DNA of 13,279 nt from Patescibacteria group bacterium (lineage in GTDB: Bacteria; Patescibacteriota; Minisyncoccia; UBA6257; Colwellbacteraceae): assembly GCA_023474185.1 (NCBI GenBank), contig JAMCXR010000024.1, positions 1 through 13,279 on the forward strand, written 5' to 3'. Below the pieces are notes generated by a model. It was not told where the DNA came from and searched no databases. It saw nothing but the letters and a program-made list of their open reading frames with translations. Positions 5,885 to 11,548 of this stretch are shown here, piece after piece. The position numbers and the translations under genes were made by a program. Every line of letters starts with the position of its first letter. The first letter of the stretch is position 1.

Positions 5885-6018
5885 TGGATCTGCCTTTTCA
5901 ATTAAAGTTTTTTAAGAAGTTAGAGCTTTACCAATATTTAAAAGAGCTTGATCATAGCAGTTCGTTAGAGTGGAAAAACGAGAGAGCTATTTCTCTGGAA
6001 AAATTAAAAGCGGCGTAA
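5884..6018 (+). CDS. 44-residue peptide inside the operon
   Basis: ATG 5884 shares its A with the preceding TAA (TAATG), and the TAA at 6016-6018 is 3 nt before the next ATG. The peptide is helical and charged: MDLPFQLKFFKKLELYQYLK, then ELDHSSSLEW and ending LEKLKAA. Tight packing on both sides argues that it is translated by coupling. No family is recognisable. It may be an accessory subunit, an antitoxin-like peptide, or a leader that couples translation of the nuclease-like gene. Confidence 0.55.
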   Translation: MDLPFQLKFFKKLELYQYLKELDHSSSLEWKNERAISLEKLKAA

Positions 6019-6021
6019 ACA

Positions 6022-6672
6022 ATGATTGATATAAATAACCTTATTAGGTGCTTAAGTGAAAGACGTAAAGTTTTTCAGTCTGAAGCAGATTTTCAACACG
6101 AACTTGCTTGGGAGGCGCATAAGACATACCCGCAAGCGAAAATCAGACTCGAGAGAAACATGGCTGATAAAAGTACTTCGAGCAAAAAGGAGGTTGTTGA
6201 TATCTGGATGGAGTATAACCGGAAGGTATACGCGATAGAGCTTAAATACAAGACAAGCGGGGCTACTTTAATCGATAATGGAGAAAGATTTAAACTCCTG
6301 GACCAAAGCGCTAGAGATTTAGGGAAATACGACTTTATAAAAGACATAGTGAGGCTGGAGGGCTGGAAAAAATCCGGTGGCGACAGCCACATAGATTATG
6401 GATATGCCATTTTCCTCACGAATGACGCTGGATATTGGAAGTCATCGAGTCGACCGGCCGCCGACGCAAGTTTCCGTATATACGAAGATAAAGAGCTAAA
6501 AGGTAAATTGGGGTGGTCTAATAAATCATCTGGCAGTAAAGTTTCGGACGGAACGATTAAAGGAAGAGAGAACGATCTTCAACTTTCTGGTTCTTATACT
6601 ATCCACTGGAATAACTACTCAGATCTTAATAATAAAAAAGCTAGTTTTAAATATATTTTGGTAAGGATTTAA
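6022..6672 (+). CDS. PD-(D/E)XK nuclease-like protein
   Basis: 216 residues. The N-terminal half carries a PD-(D/E)XK signature: helix SEADFQHELAWEAH with E27, strand KEVVDIWME with D60, and strand VYAIELKYKT with E73-x-K75. A downstream helix LDQSARDLGKYDFIKDI has Q95, which may be the Gln often seen in nuclease helices of this superfamily. A basic and aromatic C-terminal region follows (from about 137), ending in a beta-like SFKYILVRI. The superfamily includes restriction enzymes, Holliday-junction enzymes and defence nucleases, so DNA cleavage is the likely activity. The gene is third in the operon, AT-rich and without a Shine-Dalgarno. Function assignment beyond 'nuclease-like' is inference. 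Confidence 0.7.
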   Translation: MIDINNLIRCLSERRKVFQSEADFQHELAWEAHKTYPQAKIRLERNMADKSTSSKKEVVDIWMEYNRKVYAIELKYKTSGATLIDNGERFKLLDQSARDLGKYDFIKDIVRLEGWKKSGGDSHIDYGYAIFLTNDAGYWKSSSRPAADASFRIYEDKELKGKLGWSNKSSGSKVSDGTIKGRENDLQLSGSYTIHWNNYSDLNNKKASFKYILVRI

Positions 6673-6686
6673 ATTAACGATTATAT

Positions 6687-7379
6687 ATGTCAAAAAACGA
6701 CATCCAAACCTCGCTCGATGATACAATTAAAAGCTCGACTCTCCAAATAACTGGAGACCTAACGGAAACTGCTATTGATAGTCTATTAAATAATAGTGCG
6801 CTAAAAGAAATTCCTGTTGTCCGCACGATAGTTAATTTTTGGAAGGCCGGGGCCGATATTAAAAACGCGCTTTTTCTTAAGAAAATTATTTTTTTCTTAA
6901 ACCAACTTAAAGATATCCCTAGTGAACAAAGAAGAAAAATGATTGAGAAAATAGATAACTCAAAGGAATATAGAATAAAAGTTTCAGAAAAACTACTTTA
7001 TATCATCGACAAGTCTAATGATCACGTAAATTCTGAACTAGTAGCGCGCCTTTTTAGGGCGTTCATACAAGAAAAGATAACCTACGATGAATTTTTACAG
7101 ACTTCTCATATCATAAAAGATATTACTCCTAACGATCTCCGCTGGTTCTTAAAAAACGCAAGAGAAGACATAGACATTGAAGGTATCGGAGAGTTAGTCG
7201 GATCTGGATTATTTAAGGTAAATTACGACCCTATTGACGTAAAGGTTACGAAAGAAGACGACTATGACGTATATTTGGAAACAAAAAGTGAATACAAAGC
7301 GTTTGTCAACGGCGGTGGGATTAGTGTTTCGATAAGTAATGCAGGAAAAATTATTCTTAAGTTTTTTTCTCTAGGGTAA
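6687..7379 (+). CDS. Helical protein of unknown function, partner of the nuclease-like gene
   Basis: 230 residues, no signal peptide. The layout is a short N-terminal helical part, a hydrophobic patch near 43-72 (IPVVRTIVNFWKAGADIKNA, then LFLKKIIFFLNQL), a long helical domain (75-145: PSEQRRKMIEKID, KVSEKLLYIIDK, ELVARLFRAFIQEKITYDEF), and a beta-rich C-terminal domain (165-230) with VDVKV, EYKAFVNGGGISVSIS-like strands. I believe similar proteins with the FLKK...L..IP.E.R...I..I pattern occur as hypotheticals in several phyla, but I cannot name the family. It lies 14 nt after the nuclease-like gene, so the two are co-expressed. A sensor or effector partner in a defence-type system is an inference from context only. 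Confidence 0.7.
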   Translation: MSKNDIQTSLDDTIKSSTLQITGDLTETAIDSLLNNSALKEIPVVRTIVNFWKAGADIKNALFLKKIIFFLNQLKDIPSEQRRKMIEKIDNSKEYRIKVSEKLLYIIDKSNDHVNSELVARLFRAFIQEKITYDEFLQTSHIIKDITPNDLRWFLKNAREDIDIEGIGELVGSGLFKVNYDPIDVKVTKEDDYDVYLETKSEYKAFVNGGGISVSISNAGKIILKFFSLG

Positions 7380-7391
7380 TTATTTATTTTT

Positions 7392-7441
7392 TTACTCCCG
7401 ATCTACTACTTGAACTAAGTTCGAATCCTAGGGTGGAGTAA
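7392..7441 (+). other. tRNA-like or hairpin element after the operon
   Basis: TTACTCC (7392-7398) pairs perfectly with GGAGTAA (7435-7441), like an acceptor stem. Inside, CTAAG-TTCGAAT-CCTAG resembles a T-arm with a standard T-loop (four of five stem pairs). There is no room for D or anticodon arms. It could be a degraded tRNA end left by an integration event or an unrelated hairpin. The gap 7380-7572 holds only this, GTACTGGAAC (7446) and repeat copy D. Confidence 0.4.
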
Positions 7442-7511
7442 TATAGTACTGGAACCACAAAACCCAGCAAGACACTGATCCACCTAGGTCTCCCTGATAC
7501 ATTTTCTAACC

Positions 7512-7539
7512 GCTCCGATTAATAGACGATATTAGAACT
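7512..7539 (+). repeat. 28-bp dispersed element, copy D
   Basis: Begins GCTCCGATTAAT and ends ATATTAGAACT, the copy closest to the consensus. AGACGA (7524-7529) pairs perfectly with TCGTCT just beyond the element (7539-7544), and CCGA (7515-7518) can pair with TTGG downstream. It lies between the convergent ends of the operon and the Kelch gene. Confidence 0.8.
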
Positions 7540-7572
7540 CGTCTTTTGGCCATTTAGAGCTAGACACGTCCG

Positions 7573-8613
7573 CTAACGAGACGGCAGATAATACGCAACA
7601 TTAAATTGAGCTGGTGTGTCATTGTTAGTCGCCCCGCCAAGAACATAAATCGCATTTCCTGACATGGTTGCCGCAGAATCACTTAGGATTCCCTGCTGAG
7701 GGCCATTTTTTGAATAAGGAACTAGATTAAGCCAAGAGTTGGTAGCTGAATTGTAAGACACAACTTCGCCGTTTTCCTCCAGAACATAAACAAGACCATT
7801 TACATTAAACGCTTTCAGAATTGGACTATCAAAATTATTTGGAGGAGTGGTTCCGTTTGTCGTCATCTCCCAGGCGTTGGTAGCGGGATTGTATGCTTCT
7901 AAAGCTCCAGAATAATCACCAAAGACATACAAGAGTCCATTCACCTCTGTCGCTCCGAAAAGATCGGGAAAAGTATTTGAAAACGGCATTGGGGCTTTCG
8001 TCGACCAAGAATTGGTTTCTGTATTATAAACCTCCGTAGACAAATTTGGATTTCCATTAGAGTCATAACCTCCGATTATGTAGATATAAGCATCCAGCGT
8101 AGCAGCGGTGAAGTATGAACGGTAAGAGGGCATCGGGGTTCCTGTTTTCCAAGAGTTAGTTCTTGGATCATAGATTGCAGTGCCCTTACCCCCATCTCCG
8201 ACGCCAAAAGCATAAATTTGCCCACCAAGGGATACCGCATCGAAACTTTGAGCTTCTGCTGGCATCGGGGCTTCGGTTGCCCATGTGTTGGTAGATGGAT
8301 CGTAAGCTTCAACGGTCGATAGCGCACTCTCGTTATTGGGCGATCCTCCTAGAGCGTAAACAAGATTGTAGTCAGAAACGGCCACTAGGCCCCACCTGGC
8401 GGTTGGCATAGGCGCCTTATCTTGCCAACAATTTCCATAAATGACACAATAGCCATTCGATTGCGCGGTTATAGAAGTTGTGGTGCTATTTTTGTTTGGA
8501 TAAGAATTAGTGTTAGAAACTAAAAGCGGGTGTTGTAAAAATATAAAATACCAAACTCCCACTAATACCAACGCTCCGCACATGATAACAACGACAAGCC
8601 AAACCTTCTTCAT
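7573..8613 (-). CDS. Membrane-anchored Kelch-repeat beta-propeller protein
   Basis: 346 residues. Residues 4-26 are an N-terminal membrane segment (WLVVVIMCGALVLVGVWYFI) followed by a Ser/Thr/Asn linker to about residue 55. About six Kelch blades follow, marked by hydrophobic-GG turns (YALGG 86-90, YIIGG 178-182, YVLGG 323-327, with weaker YAFG, YVFG and YVLE versions) and by the T-N-x-W ends at W111, W155, W203, W248 and W294, often followed by APMP. Kelch propellers bind proteins or glycans; here the domain would be outside the membrane. C56 and C62 may form a disulfide. The start is supported by a -10 box 8 nt upstream. It is transcribed alone, convergent with the 5564-7379 operon. The ligand is unknown. 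Confidence 0.9.
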   Translation of the reverse strand: MKKVWLVVVIMCGALVLVGVWYFIFLQHPLLVSNTNSYPNKNSTTTSITAQSNGYCVIYGNCWQDKAPMPTARWGLVAVSDYNLVYALGGSPNNESALSTVEAYDPSTNTWATEAPMPAEAQSFDAVSLGGQIYAFGVGDGGKGTAIYDPRTNSWKTGTPMPSYRSYFTAATLDAYIYIIGGYDSNGNPNLSTEVYNTETNSWSTKAPMPFSNTFPDLFGATEVNGLLYVFGDYSGALEAYNPATNAWEMTTNGTTPPNNFDSPILKAFNVNGLVYVLEENGEVVSYNSATNSWLNLVPYSKNGPQQGILSDSAATMSGNAIYVLGGATNNDTPAQFNVAYYLPSR

Positions 8614-8621
8614 TACTTATA

Positions 8622-8627
8622 AGTATA
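8622..8627 (-). promoter_or_regulatory. -10 box for the Kelch gene, near-leaderless
   Basis: On the minus strand TATACT lies 8 nt before the ATG at 8613, so transcription would start at or 1-2 nt before the start codon. No Shine-Dalgarno is present. Confidence 0.45.
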
Positions 8628-8666
8628 TTACTTTCTCGGACATCCTGTATATAGAAAAACCCTCTG

Positions 8667-8738
8667 CTCCGGTGGTAGGATTCGAACCTACAACCATCTC
8701 CTTAACAGGGAGTTGCTCTACCATTGAGCTACACCGGA
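8667..8738 (-). tRNA. tRNA-Asn (anticodon GUU)
   Basis: A full cloverleaf reads on the minus strand: acceptor TCCGGTG/CACCGGA, D-arm GCTC-AATGGTA-GAGC, anticodon arm ACTCC-CTGTTAA-GGAGA with GTT at the anticodon, variable TGGTT, T-arm GTAGG-TTCGAAT-CCTAC and discriminator G. The first anticodon-stem pair is an A-A mismatch. The 3' CCA is not encoded, so it must be added by CCA-transferase. Confidence 0.97.
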
Positions 8739-8794
8739 ATGAAATTTTAATGGGCAACCTACGACTACCAAACAGCCCATTACAGGCTGGTAGA

Positions 8795-8823
8795 AGTATA
8801 ATGTTTCGGGTACAGTAAGTCCA
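8795..8823 (-). promoter_or_regulatory. Possible promoter of tRNA-Asn
   Basis: On the minus strand TGGACT and TATACT are 17 bp apart. The leader to the tRNA would contain a hairpin, CAGCC pairing with GGCTG (between 8772 and 8789). A TTGGTA-16-TAAAAT pair nearer the tRNA is an alternative. Confidence 0.3.
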
Positions 8824-8836
8824 GTATTTATAAACA

Positions 8837-8866
8837 TTGACAGCGGAGCATATCTTTCTCTATCCT
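8837..8866 (+). promoter_or_regulatory. Promoter for the candidate small RNA
   Basis: TTGACA (8837-8842), an 18-bp spacer and TATCCT (8861-8866). Transcription would start near 8873. The -10 box is imperfect. Confidence 0.5.
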
Positions 8867-8872
8867 TCCTTA

Positions 8873-9017
8873 TTAAGAACAAAACATGAAAGGCCGGGTT
8901 TCCACGATTTCGTTTATTATTTCCTATCTCCTTTGGAACAAAGGGGACGGGATTTTGAGTATTTGACGCAATCAGCAAAACCCTCCCGCCCCTTTATCCG
9001 AAGGGGCGTTTTTTGTT
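8873..9017 (+). ncRNA. Candidate small RNA of about 145 nt
   Basis: The stretch between the promoter at 8837 and the terminator ending at 9017 has no credible gene, only a 26-codon frame at 8886. It can fold: GGGTTT (8896-8901) pairs with AAACCC (8978-8983), enclosing a TCTCCTTT/AAAGGGGA hairpin (8927-8934 with 8940-8947, one U-G pair, loop GGAAC). I could not match it to 6S, SRP, RNase P or tmRNA by eye. The alternative is that the 26-residue peptide is the product. Confidence 0.35.
8987..9017 (+). terminator. Strong rho-independent terminator
   Basis: CGCCCCTT (8987-8994) pairs with AAGGGGCG (9001-9008) around a 6-nt loop, followed by TTTTTTGTT. No larger + strand gene ends just upstream, which is why a small RNA is proposed. 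Confidence 0.85.
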
Positions 9018-9087
9018 CTAAGCACCTTATTAGAAAAAAGGGGGCAGACAAAACGGTTCACGCAGTTTCCGCGCAGCGAATTCCTAG

Positions 9088-9093
9088 AGGAGG
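9088..9093 (+). promoter_or_regulatory. Shine-Dalgarno sequence for the GTG start at 9101
   Basis: AGGAGG lies 7 nt before GTG 9101 and fixes this start. Confidence 0.75.
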
Positions 9094-9100
9094 TTGAAGT

Positions 9101-9670
9101 GTGAAGAGAAGCGGCGCCAAACAAAGCAGCGTCTCCGGGAAAACGCACAAGAGCGTCGGCAAAATACAAAACGCCAGCCGTCAGCGGTTGCTGCAGAAAC
9201 CGGTGTTTTACTTTGCGGCCAAACCGAATGATGCTTTGGCCGCGAAGGCGCTGGCGGTAGTGGCCGCCGCCGGATACAAAACGCAGCTTCTAAGTGTTGG
9301 AAGCGGAGAAGTCGCAATCTGCGTTACCTTCGTTACCGCTTCAATCAGGCAGCGGCGCATCGTCGGCATGTCGCCGTGCCATTGTGCGAACAGCACGGAC
9401 GGAGGCGATCCTTTTGTCGTGCGTCTTTGCGATGAGACGGTTGCCAAGAAGGGGAGTGCCGCTGACGGCGATGGTTTGAATGGATTTACCAGATCCGTTC
9501 TCGACGCCGCGAAGCGCTACGACAGGTGGCGGCCGGATCTCGGCCAAGTCGCACCGTTCGCCATCAGGATTAACGCCCTTACGGCGGAAAACCAAAGGAG
9601 ATTTTTCTCCTGGCTGGACAGCGTGGCGGAACGGCTCCGCATCACGCGTAAAACCAAAACCCGCCTCTGA
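9101..9670 (+). CDS. Orphan basic protein, function unknown
   Basis: 189 residues from a GTG start with a near-perfect Shine-Dalgarno. The first 30 residues are Lys/Ser/Gly-rich and probably disordered. Residues 34-75 (PVFYFAAKPNDALAAKALAV and following) suggest an alpha/beta start. A Cys-His-Cys cluster appears in MSPCHCANSTDGGDPFVVRL, and the C-terminal part is helical and basic (ENQRRFFSWLDSVAERLRIT). No membrane segment is evident. I do not recognise a family. Like the genes at 761, 4101 and 5012 it is GC-rich, monocistronic and closed by a strong terminator. The ORF is real on the strength of the Shine-Dalgarno and terminator, not of homology; an overlapping long minus-strand frame is judged a shadow. 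Confidence 0.65.
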   Translation: MKRSGAKQSSVSGKTHKSVGKIQNASRQRLLQKPVFYFAAKPNDALAAKALAVVAAAGYKTQLLSVGSGEVAICVTFVTASIRQRRIVGMSPCHCANSTDGGDPFVVRLCDETVAKKGSAADGDGLNGFTRSVLDAAKRYDRWRPDLGQVAPFAIRINALTAENQRRFFSWLDSVAERLRITRKTKTRL

Positions 9671-9700
9671 GCCGGATGACCGGAATCCCGATTGCACCCC

Positions 9701-9730
9701 GCCCGCAGCTTTGCTTGCGGGCTTTCCTTT
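9701..9730 (+). terminator. Rho-independent terminator
   Basis: GCCCGCA (9701-9707) pairs with TGCGGGC (9716-9722), followed by TTTCCTTT. It closes the 9101-9670 transcript. Confidence 0.85.
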
Positions 9731-9750
9731 GCGCTTATTACTTAAAGCGC
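9731..9750. repeat. Short inverted repeat before the MFS promoter
   Basis: GCGCTT (9731-9736) and AAGCGC (9745-9750) form a small inverted repeat directly before the -10 region of the next gene. It could be an operator or part of the terminator complex. Confidence 0.35.
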
Positions 9751-9760
9751 GGCAATGAGC

Positions 9761-9766
9761 TAAAAT
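9761..9766 (+). promoter_or_regulatory. -10 box for the MFS gene
   Basis: TAAAAT ends 13 nt before ATG 9780, predicting a leader of about 7 nt without a Shine-Dalgarno. Confidence 0.45.
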
Positions 9767-9779
9767 TAAGTAAAGCAAC

Positions 9780-10943
9780 ATGAACGGAAGGCAAGATAAA
9801 AGGCAAACTGATATCTGGTTTTTCGCCGCCGCCTCTTTTTTAAACGACTTTGGACATTTTTTATTTACGGCCATCTGGCCGGTTTTCGTCACCGTCACGC
9901 TCGGCGCCTCCGTCACTTTCTTGGGTTTCGTCGACGGATTCGGCACGGCTATGGAATCTATTTCCCAGGCCGTGTCCGGCATGCTGTCGGACAAGATACG
10001 CAAACGAAAGATTTTTATTTGGCTCGGGTACCTTCTTCCGTCCATTGCCTCGCTCATTTACGCTTCTTCTTACAGCGAGTTCCAACTGACTCTCGGAAAG
10101 TTTTTTGACCGTTCGGGAAAAATGCGCGACGCGCCAAGGGATGCGATAGTCGCGGACGAAACCGAACATGGTAAAAGAGCAACGGCGTTCGGCGTGTTGC
10201 GCGCCGCCGACAGAGGAGGGGCTTTTCTAGGTCTGGCCGCCTCGGCGATTTTGGTGTCTTATTTAACCTATCGGCAGCTTTTTTTGCTTTCCGCCATCCC
10301 GGGATTCATCGGAACCATGATTATCCTGTGGTTCATACGCGAGTCTCGGCCGACGGACGGTAGTGATAAAACGGGTATTTCGCTTAAGAATGCCGGCAGC
10401 AGCCTAAAAATTTTTACTTTCTTGTCGCTTGTTTTCACCCTAGGCTCCTTTTCCGATTCATTTTACATACTGGCGGCGGAAAAAAGGGGAATATCCTTGG
10501 TAATCGTTCCCCTTATCTACTTGGCTTACGTGTTTGTATCGTTTGCTTCGGCGGTTCCTTTCGGGAAATTGGCCGATAAGGCAGGAAGAAAAGCGGTGCT
10601 GGCCGTGGCATACGTTATGCTCGCGGCCGCCAACACCGTGTTCATCTTCTCCAAAAGTATATTGTCGTTCGTCCTGGCTTTTGCCGTTTACGGCTTGCAT
10701 TACGGCGCCTATAAAGGAAACGTCAAAGCTTTTGTCGCCGATCTGTCGCCGAAGAACATGCGTGCCAGCTACTTGGGCGGATTTGAGATGCTGGTCGGCT
10801 TGGTTTCCTTACCAGCCTCAGTTTTGGCTGGGTTTCTCTGGCAAGGCGTCAGTCCGACAATGACTTTTTCTTTTTCGATTTTAACGTCCCTGCTGACGTT
10901 GTTGATAATTCCTTGGGTCAAAGAGCCGAGAAGCGACGTTTGA
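9780..10943 (+). CDS. Major facilitator superfamily (MFS) transporter
   Basis: 387 residues with about 12 hydrophobic segments, the usual MFS length. The conserved loop after helix 2 reads SDKIRKRK (70-77), and its counterpart after helix 8 reads GKLADKAGRK (262-271). Loop 4-5 has FFDRSGKMRDAPRDAIVADE (109-127), and the matching site in the second half is YKGNVKAFVADLSPKNMRAS (311-330); both are typical of a subgroup of MFS exporters with an RDAPRDA motif. It acts in the cytoplasmic membrane as a secondary transporter. The substrate cannot be read from the sequence. The start is the first ATG after the -10 box. It is followed, about 60 nt later, by a separately promoted cupredoxin-like gene. 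Confidence 0.92.
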   Translation: MNGRQDKRQTDIWFFAAASFLNDFGHFLFTAIWPVFVTVTLGASVTFLGFVDGFGTAMESISQAVSGMLSDKIRKRKIFIWLGYLLPSIASLIYASSYSEFQLTLGKFFDRSGKMRDAPRDAIVADETEHGKRATAFGVLRAADRGGAFLGLAASAILVSYLTYRQLFLLSAIPGFIGTMIILWFIRESRPTDGSDKTGISLKNAGSSLKIFTFLSLVFTLGSFSDSFYILAAEKRGISLVIVPLIYLAYVFVSFASAVPFGKLADKAGRKAVLAVAYVMLAAANTVFIFSKSILSFVLAFAVYGLHYGAYKGNVKAFVADLSPKNMRASYLGGFEMLVGLVSLPASVLAGFLWQGVSPTMTFSFSILTSLLTLLIIPWVKEPRSDV

Positions 10944-10953
10944 TGGAAAAGCG

Positions 10954-10962
10954 TGTGGATAA
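10954..10962 (+). promoter_or_regulatory. Perfect DnaA-box 9-mer upstream of the cupredoxin-like gene
   Basis: TGTGGATAA, ending 28 nt before the TATAAT at 10991. Same sequence, orientation and nearly the same offset as 1619-1627. Confidence 0.4.
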
Positions 10963-10990
10963 CCGGCGTTGTTGTCACCGTCGGCAGTGA

Positions 10991-10996
10991 TATAAT
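10991..10996 (+). promoter_or_regulatory. -10 box (TATAAT) of the cupredoxin-like gene, near-leaderless
   Basis: Perfect TATAAT ending 8 nt before ATG 11005. A weak TTGTTG lies 16 bp upstream. Confidence 0.6.
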
Positions 10997-11004
10997 AAGA
11001 ACGT

Positions 11005-11499
11005 ATGAAGAAAGATAAAGACATTGTTTCGATAGTTATCGGCGTTGTGGTGATCGCTTTGATAGCCGTCGGAGTGTTTGTGGCTTTGCGCCAACCATTT
11101 GCTAGCGTTCCGGGAAGCGGCGTCGGTCCCGCTGGCACTTCCACCATCGCCACCTCGACTTACGTCCCGCCGGCGGTCGGCATTGTGCAGCCGGTCCTTC
11201 CCATTAACGAACAGGCCAACGTGATAGTCGACATCACCGCCGCCGGTTTCAGCCCGCAAATCGTCACGATCAAACCAGGGGAGTCGGTAATCTGGACCAA
11301 CCGTGATCGCGCTGAACACTGGATAGCGCCTGATCAGAGTAACCCCTATCCTTCAAACGGCACCTGCGGTTCGGCTTTTAACTCCTGCCGCGGCTTGAAT
11401 CTCGGGGAAAGCTTCCGCTTCACTTTCACTAAAATCGGCACCTGGGATTATTATGACAAACTGAATCCGAAATTTGTCGGCCAGGTAATAGTCCAATAA
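11005..11499 (+). CDS. Membrane-anchored cupredoxin-fold protein with incomplete copper site
   Basis: 164 residues. Residues 6-27 (DIVSIVIGVVVIALIAVGVF) are a membrane anchor, followed by a Pro/Ser/Thr linker to about 68. The cupredoxin domain spans about 70-164: GFSPQIVTIKPGESVIWTNR (81-100), RAEHWI with H105, a loop with C121 and C128, then GESFRFTFTKIGTWDYYDKL and GQVIV. H105 is at the first copper-ligand position of plastocyanin-like proteins. At the C-terminal ligand loop the sequence is DYYDKLNPKFVG; the usual Cys, His and Met (or the His-rich variant) are absent. So copper binding is doubtful, and the two Cys may form a disulfide. It faces outside the membrane. A redox or structural role remains open. 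Confidence 0.85.
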   Translation: MKKDKDIVSIVIGVVVIALIAVGVFVALRQPFASVPGSGVGPAGTSTIATSTYVPPAVGIVQPVLPINEQANVIVDITAAGFSPQIVTIKPGESVIWTNRDRAEHWIAPDQSNPYPSNGTCGSAFNSCRGLNLGESFRFTFTKIGTWDYYDKLNPKFVGQVIVQ

Positions 11500-11509
11500 T
11501 AAATTATTG
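11494..11509. repeat. AT-rich palindrome over the stop codon
   Basis: CAATAAT and ATTATTG flank AA and overlap the TAA at 11497-11499. It may be a weak 3' end structure; there is no T-tract. Confidence 0.4.
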
Positions 11510-11548
11510 AATGTTTAGCGATTACGCCTCTAATCAAGCGCATCACTA

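Noticed and set aside
600..7560. A standard integron cassette array.
   Set aside because: No integrase is visible and no copy has convincing RYYYAAC/GTTRRRY core boxes, although the fold-back of the elements is reminiscent of attC.
8510..8818. A plus-strand frame of 102 residues containing VGFEPTT.
   Set aside because: It reads through the antisense of tRNA-Asn, a well-known source of false protein predictions.
9341..10057. A 238-residue open frame on the minus strand overlapping the 9101 gene and the MFS gene.
   Set aside because: It lies opposite a gene with a strong Shine-Dalgarno and terminator and opposite a clear MFS transporter, covers the terminator at 9701, and its protein has no coherent domain.
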